From NCBI RefSeq assembly GCF_018143015.1, contig NC_054742.1, forward strand, positions 17,050,441-17,114,440: 64,000 nt of DNA, given 5' to 3'. The position numbers and the translations under genes are program-made. The first letter of the stretch is position 1. The number at the start of each line of letters is the position of its first letter. Below the pieces are notes generated by a model, which ran no database searches, was not told where the DNA came from, and saw nothing but the letters and a program-made list of their open reading frames with translations. This document shows, piece after piece, positions 38,901 to 44,832 of this stretch. This DNA comes from Lytechinus variegatus. Its lineage: Eukaryota; Echinodermata; Echinoidea; Temnopleuroida; Toxopneustidae.

Positions 38901-41497
38901 TGCGCACAGGATGTTCACTGATACTTGATTACTTTTATGTCCATGTTTTTTTTTTTTTTTTTATTATAAATTTTATTGCTTCAAAATCAAATCACAATAT
39001 ACATAAATAATAACAGCAATAAATAAATCATATACATAAGTATAAAAAAAAGTGTTACAATTCAGCAAGAATATCTTGATACTTGTTTACAGAATTCCAT
39101 TTATCAAAGTGAACTGAAAGTTTGCCTTGTTTTACTGCGATTGCTCGCTCTACTTTTTCTAAAAAAATAATTTCATTTTTAAATTGTTTGAAGACTAAGA
39201 TTTTCTCATTGTATTTTTGCTTATAAATAAAGAATTTTGCGTAAAATATAATGGTATTAATAAGACTATTTTTTATTTTGACTCCAAAACAAATATCCAA
39301 AACTGAAAAAGGCAAAGTAAGAATGTTTAAATTAACTAACCATTTGTACACTTCATTCCAAAATAATTTAACAACTGGGCAACAGAAAAACAGGTGCATA
39401 AGATCTTGAGTTTCGTATTTACAAAAATTACAACTAGGTGAACGTTTTATCCCAATGCGAAACAAAAAATAATTGGTTGCTATACGTCTGTGAATAAACT
39501 TGAACTGAAATGAACGTATCTTGGTATCCAAGGTCGCCCTATATAATATTTTAAAACGGTCTTGCCACTGAATTAGTGTTTTTAAACTTAAATTTAGGTC
39601 ACTTTCCCATTTATCTAAGTGATTGGTATTTTCCAATTTTAAACATACATTATTTACAAATATAGAATAACAAAATTTTGTTGGTTTCTTTTGTGATAAA
39701 AATAAAGAGAGTTTCCTGTCTTCAGAAGAAAATGCGGGGTTACGCTGGGTAAACATTTTTGACCAGGTTGACTTTATAGAATCAAAAATAGCGTAATAAC
39801 GCATAAATTGGTTTATATGTAAATTAAAACTTAGCTGCATTTCTTCAAAAGATCGAAAACATCCATTTATATTAAGACAATCCCCAATCGACTTAATTCC
39901 TTTATCAAACCAGTGTTTGAAAAATATCAATTTACCATCTATTTTTACTAATGAATTATTCCAAATGGGTTGAGATAAAATCTCTTTAAATTTGACCGGG
40001 TTGTAATATTTATAGGAAGACCAGGATATCAATACATCGTGCCAAAATTGTCCAAGTTTCATGAATCATATCAAAAAACTTTTGAAGTTTTGATTGTAAT
40101 TCAACAGATACCCCCAAATCGGCCAAATTCTGACAGTTGTCGCGTGACAATATTGATGAAACACCCCCCTAGTTCAGTGGTTGAAGCGGGACATTTTAGC
40201 ACTTGATTTTGCCGCCCTCTATAAGCGTCACGTAACTAGGTTGCATTAACAATGGATCCAAGATGGCGAAGACAACAAATGTGAGTAAACTCTCTTCTAC
40301 TTTTATTTCTTCATCCCATTTCTGCCATTTCTTTCAATTTCAGTAAATTTTATATGAACCAATCGTTGCTAACCGATATTTTTACCCATGTACAGAAGTG
40401 TTAACGTCAGATTCAAATTATAAGGCGCTGTTTGGTGCATTTGTATAGTTGCATTTTCCTTGGCTACGTGCGGCCCTATAGGGCCAAGCGCCAGGCGTTA
40501 GGGGGTAAAGGTACGAATAGTACTATGATTTTTACCCCAGAACGCCTCCAGGCTACATTGCCCCACAAAGTATTCCACCAAAACAGGTGTGCAATTCTCT
40601 ATCACCTCGTACCAAAATCGACCAAGAATTTCACTCATCTATATTTTATATGAATTATGAAAGTATTCTCGGGGGATCTATTTTCTTACCGATACCGCAC
40701 AGGTAAGCAAATTTCTATTACTTCCTGCTTTTCTGTCAAAACCTTATGAATTAGCGTCGATATCGCATCGTGTTCGTTGGAGTTTGTAGAGTCTATCGTA
40801 ACGTGCACAAACTGCAAAGTCAATTGATTTCCGGGTTTCGGAGCATCACTTGAATTTGCATGAAATTGCCGAGTCTCATTAATTTTCGATCGATACTGGA
40901 GCGATCTGATTGCAAACCAAGACCATTTCTCACGTATACAATGTGACCGGATATCGTTATCACTATCGATACTTTCGCAAGCAGTCCCAGGGAATTATTT
41001 TGGCGACCAAGTACTAGTCATGACATGATCTGCGCGATTCCGTTGTACACAGTCTATGGTCTGATGGATGATTTACCACTGCACTGTGGCTTCAAGTACC
41101 ATTTTGATGAACAATTCATACTTTTAATCATAGATTAAAATTATCATTTATTGAATAATAGAATTTAAATATTGATTGTAAATAATTATCAACCCAGACA
41201 GAGAGCGCCGGGGGTCCGGCCCGCTTCACGGTCCGGCGCTCTCTGGGTTAGCCACTGCCATTATCTAGTCCATACAATTTTTATACACACATTCGTAATG
41301 GAGATATGACAATTCCGTGTCGAATTAATTTGAATTGCATCCGAGCTAAATCCCCATGTAAAGGTACGGTATGCATACATTCCTTGTTGTAATATAGGAG
41401 GTTTTTATCTATCACCATGTAGACTGAAATGAGAGGGTACTTACCAGTTGCCAGACCCGATTATGCAAACTTTTCGAGGTGTGGATTCGTTGCTCAT
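8962..41497 (-). CDS. GPD1: GPD1: cytosolic NAD-dependent glycerol-3-phosphate dehydrogenase, eight coding exons
   Basis: Coding exons in transcript order: 41497-41445, 27857-27680, 16202-16062, 13177-13036, 11853-11741, 11259-11029, 10446-10340, 9058-8962. All have AG/GT borders and join in frame to 353 residues (human GPD1 has 349). The family interconverts dihydroxyacetone phosphate and glycerol 3-phosphate with NAD(H), serving glycerolipid synthesis and the glycerophosphate shuttle. Visible motifs are the nucleotide loop GSGNWG (14-19), SLIKG with Lys124, ALKN with Lys209, GVADLITTC with Asp264, GGRNR with Arg273/Asn274, and a C-terminal HPEHM as in human GPD1. The start is the ATG giving [18 protein letters not shown]. 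Residues mix features of vertebrate GPD1 and GPD1L, as expected for a pre-duplication orthologue. Introns 1 and 2 are transposon-filled. No frameshift or stop is seen, so the gene appears intact. Confidence 0.96.
9059..10339. other. GPD1 intron 7, nothing further seen
   Basis: A 1281-bp AT-rich intron with GT-AG borders read on the minus strand. No further exon, mobile-element terminus or structured repeat was recognised. Confidence 0.7.
10340..10446 (-). CDS. GPD1: GPD1 coding exon 7
   Basis: Encodes residues 287-321, from [20 protein letters not shown] to KEKNLTD, plus two bases of Gln322. A GTAAGT donor follows. Reading straight through gives a TAA at once, so a frame-only annotation would place a false stop here; the splice to exon 8 restores the frame. 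Confidence 0.95.
11029..11259 (-). CDS. GPD1: GPD1 coding exon 6
   Basis: Encodes residues 210-286. It contains [32 protein letters not shown] and [12 protein letters not shown], the most conserved part of the substrate-binding domain. Asp264, Arg273 and Asn274 align with conserved active-site residues. The exon is exactly 77 codons and ends at a GTACTG donor. Confidence 0.96.
11741..11853 (-). CDS. GPD1: GPD1 coding exon 5
   Basis: Completes Gly172 and encodes residues 173-209, starting [10 protein letters not shown] and ending [10 protein letters not shown]. The final Lys209 corresponds to catalytic Lys204 of human GPD1. The donor is GTAAAT. Confidence 0.95.
12416..12955. mobile_element. 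Inverted-repeat MITE in GPD1 intron 4
   Basis: The left end reads TTGAAGGGGTAT and the right end, reverse complemented, reads TTAAAGGGGTAT. Inner arms also match in inverted orientation: AATAAGAAAGTTATG at 12490 faces a TAACTTTCTTATT block near 12845, each next to an AAAATTT..CAAAATC core. It is a non-autonomous foldback-type element of about 540 bp with a C run at about 12628. Confidence 0.7.
13036..13177 (-). CDS. GPD1: GPD1 coding exon 4
   Basis: Encodes residues 125-171 and the first base of Gly172, including [20 protein letters not shown]. This is the region linking the N-terminal and C-terminal domains. It carries one residue more than human GPD1 just before the LMGAN motif. The donor is GTAAGA. 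Confidence 0.94.
13178..16061. other. GPD1 intron 3
   Basis: A 2884-bp intron. Apart from the retroposed insert at 13682-13770 it is AT-rich with no recognisable gene. The region at 15650-16050 is less AT-rich, but its short frames show no family resemblance. Confidence 0.65.
13682..13770 (+). mobile_element. Short retroposed insert with poly-A tail and perfect 18-bp target duplication
   Basis: Sixty bases ending in CAATAAAACACATAATT are followed by a run of 29 A. Both sides carry the identical 18-mer ACTATCAAAGTTATCATT (13664-13681 and 13771-13788). AATAAA just before a poly-A run between direct repeats is the signature of LINE-mediated insertion of a polyadenylated RNA, here extremely 5'-truncated. 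The source transcript is not identifiable. Confidence 0.88.
16062..16202 (-). CDS. GPD1: GPD1 coding exon 3
   Basis: Encodes residues 78-124, from [10 protein letters not shown] through [10 protein letters not shown] to ISLIK. Lys124 corresponds to conserved human Lys120 near the active site. The exon is exactly 47 codons and ends at donor GTGAGT. Confidence 0.95.
16203..18523. other. GPD1 intron 2, exon-3-proximal part
   Basis: AT-rich intron sequence with no supported exon. It contains three ACGGACGGAC motifs (near 17188, 17359 and 17545), described separately. A 139-codon minus-strand frame at 16942-17361 spans these repeats and is not considered real. Confidence 0.6.
17188..17558. repeat. 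Spaced ACGGACGGAC motif repeats
   Basis: CACACGGACGGAC (17188), ACACGGACGGACA (17359) and ATCACGGACGGACA (17545) occur at spacings of about 171 and 186 bp in one orientation. The same motif and spacing recur on both sides of the large inverted repeat at 21.4-26.2 kb, so this is a separate small cluster of the same family. Confidence 0.65.
18975..19115. mobile_element. Small palindromic MITE
   Basis: The left arm GTTCGTAAGTTATGAACGAC and following CGACTGGTGATACCTTCTT face AAGAAAGTATCACTGGTCG and GTTCGTAAGTTGTTCGTAAC on the right. The arms are imperfectly inverted around a loop of about 35 bp. It is nested in the hAT-like composite. Confidence 0.65.
19115..19971. repeat. TAGGCCTGGGACGA direct repeats bounding a foldback
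   Basis: TAGGCCTGGGACGA occurs at 19115 and again at 19958 in the same orientation, each followed by ATTCRATT-rich sequence and a GTTGACCTACTTT-like block. Between them lies the CpG-rich inverted repeat at 19323-19778. These may be two termini of one transposon family. Confidence 0.5.
19323..19778. repeat. CpG-rich inverted repeat, arms about 135 bp
   Basis: The left arm (about 19323-19459) contains ACTACAAGGGGAAGATCGGA, GAAACGCTCG and ACAGCGTTGAGTAAGTAA. The right arm (about 19648-19778) contains the reverse complements, with about 190 bp between. Opposite-strand frames of 70-90 codons here are mirror images caused by the repeat, not genes. Confidence 0.75.
21417..21608. mobile_element. 190-bp element with GTCCGTCCG terminal inverted repeats
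   Basis: It begins GTCCGTCCGTGATCATTTTT and ends AATGATCCCGGACGGAC, a terminal inverted repeat of about 18 bp. The interior matches 25867-26046 closely, including an ATGTATGGATTT..AGCTATGTTC block and a TTCTATTCTGATAAAGAA block. It directly abuts the large inverted repeat. Confidence 0.7.
21617..25688. mobile_element. 4.07-kb foldback element, arms about 1.75 kb, in GPD1 intron 2
   Basis: The sequence from 21617 (GGGTCAATCC) reads again as its reverse complement ending at 25688 (GGATTGACCC). Matching landmarks include CACCCGACCCTCTTCGATTT against its complement at about 25640, and GCGGACCTGTCAACCGGATT against 25360. Symmetry reaches to a loop of about 78 bp near 23850-23928. TCAT lies directly outside both ends (21613-21616 and 25689-25692), consistent with a 4-bp target duplication. 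Arm differences are scattered single bases. The left arm holds an extra insertion at about 23053-23532. No transposase is visible. The superfamily is not recognised. Confidence 0.9.
23053..23532. mobile_element. 480-bp TIR element inserted in one arm of the foldback
   Basis: The ends are GGCGGTTTCAAACCGCC on the left and, reverse complemented, GGTGGTTTCAGACCGCC on the right, flanked by TA on both sides, which suggests a Tc1/mariner-type MITE. The other foldback arm lacks it: around 24240 the host sequence runs straight from the AAAATATTT side to TAGCTTAAAG. That provides a natural empty site and shows this element arrived after the inverted duplication. Confidence 0.82.
25691..26230. repeat. 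Tandem GTCCGTCCGTGAT-bounded units, alternating orientation
   Basis: ATCACGGACGGAC at 25691, GTCCGTCCGTGAT at 25867, ATCACGGACGGA at 26033 and GTCCGTCCGTGAT at 26216 alternate in strand at 166-183 bp spacing. The 25691-25866 and 26047-26215 spacers resemble each other (AATGTTAACA, AACAATAAAACTAGAGTGAA). The 25867-26046 spacer resembles 21417-21608. The foldback element interrupts the array. Confidence 0.8.
26948..27553. mobile_element. 606-bp inverted-repeat MITE in GPD1 intron 2
   Basis: The left arm begins TTAAAGTACAAGTCCACCCC. The right arm, reverse complemented, begins TTGAAGGTCAAGTCCACCTC. The arms remain alignable for about 130 bp, through GATTTGAAT, GAGAAAAATC, AAAATTTCATC and CGGATGTAAAATAAGAAAGT. 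The interior has no frame of note. The right arm is the same family as window positions 1-197. It ends about 125 bp upstream of the exon 2 donor side. Confidence 0.85.
27680..27857 (-). CDS. GPD1: GPD1 coding exon 2
   Basis: Completes Trp18, then encodes residues 19-77. It begins [14 protein letters not shown], includes [18 protein letters not shown], and ends LPDNV before a GTAAGT donor. This is the N-terminal NAD-binding region. The lengths and phases of both junctions fit exons 1 and 3 exactly. Confidence 0.95.
28501..29470. mobile_element. Non-autonomous Tc1/mariner-like element with TA target duplication
   Basis: The left end CAGTGTGTATCAAAAAAAAG and right end (reverse complement) CAGTGCGTATCAAAAAAAAG continue as TTTACACTTTGAA on both sides, a terminal repeat of about 33 bp. 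TA flanks both ends (28499-28500 and 29471-29472). Subterminal GAGTGAGCACTG and GTGGTGCTCACTC also face each other. At 970 bp without a transposase frame it is non-autonomous. It lies in GPD1 intron 1. Confidence 0.87.
30217..31684. mobile_element. Possible TIR element, TTTTAAAGGG ends
   Basis: Left TTTTAAAGGGGAAATTG and right (reverse complement) TTTTAAAGGGATAC resemble each other only over the first 10 bases. The inner right part has the AATAACTTTG and AGATTTTGACGAA core typical of the other MITEs here. A 12-nt C run lies at about 30489. Boundaries are tentative, and two unrelated elements are possible. Confidence 0.35.
31685..32690. other. GPD1 intron 1 segment, CpG-containing, no supported gene
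   Basis: Two consecutive plus-strand frames (32088-32429 and 32430-32675) are separated only by a stop codon. Neither resembles a known family. The 32500-32620 part is rich in CG dinucleotides (CGATCGGCCG, CCGGCCGCTC) compared with its surroundings. It could be a regulatory island or transposon remnant. A perfect 20-nt palindrome is at 32270-32289. Confidence 0.4.
32270..32289. other. Perfect 20-nt palindrome TTTTCCGCGATCGCGGAAAA
   Basis: The sequence equals its own reverse complement. It is CpG-dense within AT-rich intron DNA. It could be a dimeric protein-binding site; the factor is unknown. Confidence 0.6.
32755..33003. repeat. TA-rich microsatellite with nested 55-bp-arm palindrome
   Basis: Alternating TA/AT fills about 32755-32960. 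Inside it, a unique block containing GTACATTATCTCCTTCATAT (about 32887) is mirrored by its complement around 32980, with the centre near 32943. This would extrude readily as a cruciform. A plus-strand Ile-Tyr repeat frame over it is an artefact. Confidence 0.88.
33721..34313. mobile_element. Inverted-repeat MITE nested in the hAT element
   Basis: The left end TTAAAGGAAACCAAAACCC is mirrored by GGGTTTTGGTTTCCTTTAA on the right, and TTAA sits at both borders. The arms (about 240 bp each) stay alignable through TGGCAAACGTGCTTCAAAAT and CAACTCTCCATTTGTTTTGT to a loop near 33965-34070. AATAAGAAAGTTATG at 33818 is shared with the MITEs at 12.4 and 27.0 kb. Confidence 0.85.
35571..35679 (+). mobile_element. 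hAT-type left terminus fragment
   Basis: It begins CAGGGTTGGGCGGTAAATAC and continues with repeated GGTAAATAC/CCGGTAAAT words, a typical terminal and subterminal pattern. No matching CCAACCCTG end was found downstream. It is interrupted after 109 bp by the element starting at 35680. Confidence 0.5.
35680..37205. mobile_element. hAT-like element with TGGTGGCCC subterminal repeats
   Basis: The ends are CAAGGCTCGACATTA and, reverse complemented, CAAGGCTCCACATTA. GATTTATA precedes the left end (35672-35679) and follows the right end (37206-37213 if the last G is counted with the flank), fitting an 8-bp duplication. GGTGGCCC or GGGCCACC words cluster at both ends. A 107-codon frame at 35920-36243 has no recognised family. 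Part of the interior (GCTAGCTGTGCGCTAG) also occurs, inverted, near 18720. Confidence 0.78.
37851..38345 (+). repeat. Tandem repeat with ACTGATGCGTAA, period about 122-148 bp
   Basis: ACTGATGCGTAA or a one-base variant occurs at about 37879, 38001, 38149 and 38294. Each is preceded by GAGGGCGCTATTT or a related block and followed by GGAATGATAC, CAAACCCTGAA and AGACCAAAAT. Four diverged units end exactly where the DR1 repeat element begins. Confidence 0.75.
38349..38948 (-). mobile_element. DR1-bearing repeat element, copy 1 (first part)
   Basis: Reverse-oriented copy of the family at 43862 and 54779. It starts with the family's right end (CAAGTGGAATGC, then GGCCGTCTCACCTGCATCAC) and contains units with TGACCTTTGACCT at 38554 and 38870. 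It is interrupted by a LINE at about 38949 and resumes at 40050-40126, where it is truncated. Confidence 0.8.
38949..40049 (-). mobile_element. 5'-truncated L1-like LINE insertion
   Basis: On the minus strand the insert ends in a 17-nt poly-A (T run 38946-38962). It is flanked by GTCCATGTTT (38939-38948) and GTCCAAGTTT (40050-40059), a 10-bp target duplication with one difference. The host repeat resumes in register afterwards. The intact 3'-terminal reading frame and clear duplication indicate a recent insertion. It lies in GPD1 intron 1 in the same orientation as the gene. Confidence 0.88.
39055..40062 (-). CDS. C-terminal part of a non-LTR retrotransposon ORF2 protein
   Basis: A 335-codon open frame encoding the end of a LINE polyprotein downstream of the reverse transcriptase core. 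Residues about 190-240 contain [17 protein letters not shown], then CNFC, an H and CC spaced like the CCHC zinc-binding zf-RVT region, then [10 protein letters not shown]. The endonuclease and catalytic polymerase parts are missing, so it cannot retrotranspose by itself. The first four codons (MKLG) come from the flanking host repeat and target duplication, not from the LINE, so the apparent ATG is accidental. There is no internal stop. It is unlikely to be a host gene. Confidence 0.85.
   Translation of the reverse strand: MKLGQFWHDVLISWSSYKYYNPVKFKEILSQPIWNNSLVKIDGKLIFFKHWFDKGIKSIGDCLNINGCFRSFEEMQLSFNLHINQFMRYYAIFDSIKSTWSKMFTQRNPAFSSEDRKLSLFLSQKKPTKFCYSIFVNNVCLKLENTNHLDKWESDLNLSLKTLIQWQDRFKILYRATLDTKIRSFQFKFIHRRIATNYFLFRIGIKRSPSCNFCKYETQDLMHLFFCCPVVKLFWNEVYKWLVNLNILTLPFSVLDICFGVKIKNSLINTIIFYAKFFIYKQKYNEKILVFKQFKNEIIFLEKVERAIAVKQGKLSVHFDKWNSVNKYQDILAEL
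40050..40126 (-). mobile_element. DR1-bearing repeat element, copy 1 (remainder after LINE)
   Basis: The sequence CAAGTTTCATGAATCATATC through TTCAACAGATACCCCCAAAT and CGGCCAAA continues the 38349-38948 repeat in register. It then stops matching, so this copy lacks the family's left terminus. Confidence 0.7.
40252..40280 (+). promoter_or_regulatory. Candidate first exon or initiator with YY1-like ATGGCG and splice donor
   Basis: CCAAGATGGCGAAG resembles the YY1 promoter motif. The downstream ATG gives MAKTTN and is followed at once by GTGAGT, a good donor. An earlier ATG (40252) lies in another frame. Upstream is GC-richer sequence with GCGTCACGTAAC. It would be transcribed against GPD1 within its intron 1. 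The partner exon is unknown, although the receptor exon at 56770 is phase-compatible. Confidence 0.25.
40281..41444. other. Exon-1-proximal end of GPD1 intron 1
   Basis: Less AT-rich than most of the window, with many CG dinucleotides between 40700 and 41000. It holds a GC-rich hairpin at 41191-41247 and an inverted pair GGCGTTAGGGGGTAAA / TTTACCCCAGAACGCC near 40494-40550. No further exon is supported. Confidence 0.5.
41191..41247. other. GC-rich imperfect hairpin
   Basis: AACCCAGACAGAGAGCGCC and following GG pair with CCGGCGCTCTCTGGGTT across a loop of about 20 nt. The stem is 17 bp with a 4-nt bulge. It lies about 200 bp inside intron 1 from the exon 1 donor. Confidence 0.7.
41445..41497 (-). 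CDS. GPD1: GPD1 coding exon 1 (start codon)
   Basis: Encodes [17 protein letters not shown] plus two bases of Trp18, followed by the donor GTAAGT. It supplies most of the Rossmann nucleotide-binding loop, and the Trp codon is completed by the first base of exon 2. The exon was found by searching for the expected split GSGNW motif with a donor, because it is too short to stand out as an open frame. Confidence 0.93.
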
Positions 41498-41826
41498 CTT
41501 TTCACAGGCTATCTTGGATTTGGAGAGAGTTTAGTTTTCCAAAAAGTAGCACACGACCGATTGAACTTGCTCACGTTTGATCAGATCAGCTGCCGCGCGA
41601 TAAAGGGCATAATGTGAAAGATCAGTACGGTACGTAACAGCTTGTGTACGAAAGAATGCTATACACGCATACACATTCGTAGTGCATTTTTGGTCGATAT
41701 TGGGGGGGGGGGGCAGGGGGTGATGATTTGGCCTTTGGCCTGGGGACGGTAAATCCTTCGTTTTAGAGGCATAAGTAGTCGCTAACTTTACCCAACTCAT
41801 CCCAACATAATCATCACACTGTAATG
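41498..41826 (-). promoter_or_regulatory. GPD1: Probable GPD1 5' UTR and proximal promoter
   Basis: This 329-bp interval separates the GPD1 ATG from the end of a transposon. It has CG-containing sequence (GCCGCGCG near 41592), a CAGCTG E-box near 41587 and a G run at about 41701-41712. No TATA box at a convincing position is visible. The assignment rests on position only; the start site is not determined. Confidence 0.4.
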
Positions 41827-41882
41827 CATAGGCGGATCCGGGGGGGGGGGGGGGCAGGGGCTCGGGCCCCCATATTGGCGGA

Positions 41883-41985
41883 GTAAAAAAAAAGGGAAAA
41901 GAAAGAATAAAAAAAGAAGGGGAACGTGTGGAGGGAAAAAGGAAGAAGAAAAATAAGAGGAGGAAGACGAGAAAAAAAATATGGC
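41883..41985 (+). repeat. Polypurine tract, about 100 nt
   Basis: Nearly uninterrupted A/G on the plus strand, with words such as GGAAGAAGAAAAATAAGAGG. It is capable in principle of triplex formation and lies about 450 bp upstream of the GPD1 start codon. Confidence 0.8.
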
Positions 41986-43094
41986 CGGAGGCGACTAAGA
42001 AACTAAATTAAAAATTCTTTCATGTCACTAGATATTCGCGCTCGCATTGCCTCTTGGTCGATTAGATTATATATTGCTCATTAGGCCGATATGGAGCTTA
42101 AAATATCAAGTTTTGAAGCCAATACACGAAACATATTTCAGCTCGGACATCGAACTTTAATTATTTTGTTTGATTAACAAATTCATTCAAAAAGAAATGC
42201 TCTGTAAACTGCCAGTTTTATGGTCTGAATCCAATGCACTGCGTGCTTGCATTATTCTTTTTGCCTATTCACAAATTTATCGCACTCATTAGGATCCTTT
42301 TTCAGAATGGAATATGGACTTAATCCTGCGCTTAAAATAGGAAAATAGTCATCATTTTCATATGGCGTTGGTGTTGGAATTTGGATTGCTTCCCCTAGCT
42401 CCAAAAACTATTCTGAGTTTGTAAATTTGATCCAGATCACACTATTGACATCTCAAAAACTAGTGAGTGACTTTTCAGGAGCATCTTCATTTTATGTTTG
42501 GTGTTATACTCGTGATAAAATTTACCAAAAACCAACACCAAAAGGTCAACACTAAACTTGAAATCACCCAATGTCCTTAGAATATCCAGGTCCTGGGTCA
42601 AAATAATAATTAACAAAAAATATCAGCTCTTCGCACTCACATCATAAAGTAAGTGCGATCCACATCCACTTCATAAATTTCCTACACAGTGCTTGAAATA
42701 GGATTAGGGTTTAAATTTACCCCTTTTCAGATCGCAATGTCAAATAAGCTCCCGCTTATGGCTCGCATTACCATGATTAAAAAGATAATTATATTCAGAA
42801 TGCCCAGATTCTATGTATAATCTAAAACACGTGCACGCATGTTTATTGAGATGAATAGCTTGTTCAATTAAAACGTGCTTAAATTATCCAGTTTTATATA
42901 AGAATATAAAAAATGTTCTTCTCGCACTCGGCTCCGCACTCGCATTATTAATTTAGGAAGATACCCAATTACCCATCATCTTTTCATGATTTACAAAATA
43001 AATTTGTTTAGGTCGGAATGTCAAACATTTTCCGCTCGTGTTTCGCGCTCGCGTTATTTTAATCGTTGAAAAAAATATGTATCGTATTCGGTGC

Positions 43095-43253
43095 CAGGTA
43101 AAAATGGCAGAGGTAATAATGGCAGAGGTAAAAATGGCAGAGGTAAAAATGGCAGAGGTAAAAATGGCAGAGGTAAAAATGGCAGAGGTAAAAATGGCAG
43201 AGGTAAAAATGGCAGAGGTAAAAATGGCAGAGGTAAAAATGGCAGAGGTAAAG
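43095..43253 (+). repeat. 15-bp minisatellite GGCAGAGGTAAAAAT, about 10 units
   Basis: Near-identical head-to-tail 15-bp units; the only clear variant is an early AATAAT. Because 15 is a multiple of 3, all three plus frames stay open (KNGRG, MAEVK and similar), which explains the apparent repetitive proteins. The inverted partner is at 45533-45770. Confidence 0.95.
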
Positions 43254-43677
43254 ATGATAAAGATAGGCTACATCATAATAATTATCATCCATGACCGGAC
43301 TCTTGTCGACGAAATGGGCTATAAAAACTGATTAAATATTGTGTTTTTTCGTCATTTAAGATCTATACTCTGTCATTTATATGACTAAACTCAAGCATTT
43401 TCTTGCCAAAATGATTTAAATTAGTGACTGCATGATGAAAGGATCTTAAGCTCGTAAGCAGAACAACGCTTTACATACAAACCCAACGATTTTTATAAAA
43501 TGTAAACACCAATGTGTGCAGCCACTAACCCTCTGAAACGAACAAGTTCGGGTCTACTTCGAACTACTTTCATAATTTAACCTGGATAAAAAAAAATAAC
43601 TGAACATTCTGTAATACAAGTTTTTTTATTTTTTTATTTCCACATCATGATGGATCGTGATAAATAGATATTGATGT

Positions 43678-44832
43678 CACTGGCGGATCCATGGGGCACA
43701 GCTGGCCCGTGCCCCCCCCCTCCCCTTGAGAGGTACAATTAAAATCTTAGCAAATATGCTAACTCAAGTGTGCCCCCTTTTTAAAGCGAGACCCTTTTCT
43801 GCTTGCTAATTTTTTTTTTGGACGAGTTAGTAGGCGGAAAACTTTTTTGCGTGTCATTTTTGTCTCACCTGCATAGCAGAGTGAGACTATAGGCGCCGCT
43901 TTTCCGACGGCGGCGGCGGCGTCAACATCAAATCTTAACCTGAGGTTAAGTTTTTGAAATGACATCATAACTTAGAAAGTATATGGGCCTAGTTCATGAA
44001 ACTTGGCCATAAGGTTAATCAAGTATTACTAAAAATCCTACTAGAGTTTTATGTCACATAACCAAGGTTAAAGGTCATTTAGCGTCAATGAACTTAGACC
44101 ATGTCGGAGGAATCAACATCGAAATCTGAACCTGAGGTTAAGCTTTTGAAATGTCATCATAACTTAGAAAATATATGGACCTAGTTTATGAAACTCAGAC
44201 ATAAGGTTAATCAATTATCACTGAACATCCTGCGTGAGTTTTATGTCACATGGCCAAGGTCAAAGGTCATTTAGGGTCAATGAACTTTGGTCGAATTGGG
44301 GGGTATCTGTTGAATTACCATCATAACTTTGAAAGTTTATGGGTCTGATTCATTAAACTTGGACATTAGAGTAATCAAGTATCACTGAACATCCTGTGCG
44401 CATTTCAGGTCACATGACCAAGGTCAAAGGTCAATGAACTTTGGCCGAATTGGGTGTATCTGTTGAATTACCATCATAACTTTGAAAGTTTATGGATCTG
44501 ATTCATGAATCTTAGACATAAGAGTAATCAAGTATCACTGAACATCCTGTGCGAGTTTCAAGTCACATGATCAAGGTCCAAGGTCATGTAAGATCAATGA
44601 ACTTGTTGGGTTTTTTTGTTGGATACCATATCTCTGTAAGTTTATTGGTCTAGTTCATAAAAAGTGGACATAAGAGTAACCATGTATCATTGAACATCTT
44701 GTGCGAGTTAGAGCAGTTTTCAAAGTCAGCACTGCTGCTATTGAACCGCGTGATGCAGGTGAGATGGCCAGAGGCATTCCACTTGTTCAGGAAAATGTGC
44801 CCCCCCCTTGGAAAATCCTGGATCTGCCCCTG
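43678..44832. mobile_element. Nested hAT-like element carrying the DR1 repeat
   Basis: The left end CACTGGCGGATCCATGGGGC and right end (reverse complement) CAGGGGCAGATCCAGG are flanked by ATTGATGT (43670-43677) and ATTAATGT (44833-44840), an 8-bp duplication with one difference. GTGCCCCCCCC words lie inside both ends. DR1 repeat copy 2 occupies most of the interior. Confidence 0.8.
43862..44787 (+). mobile_element. DR1-bearing repeat element, copy 2
   Basis: It starts GTCTCACCTGCATAGCAGAG and ends GGCATTCCACTTGTT. It contains about five units of about 163 bp, each with CATCATAACTT, ATCACTGAACATCCTG and AAGGTCAAAGGTCA-like blocks. Exact AGGTCAAAGGTCA occurs at 44257 and 44421; other units carry one-base variants. 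The start is followed by a GCGGCGGCG-rich segment near 43912. Confidence 0.88.

Noticed and set aside
43038..43331. Repetitive protein frames (KNGRG / MAEVK repeats) at 43038-43331 and 45512-45808
   Set aside because: The 15-bp minisatellite is a multiple of three, so several frames on both strands stay open. No signal, context or non-repeat coding sequence supports translation.
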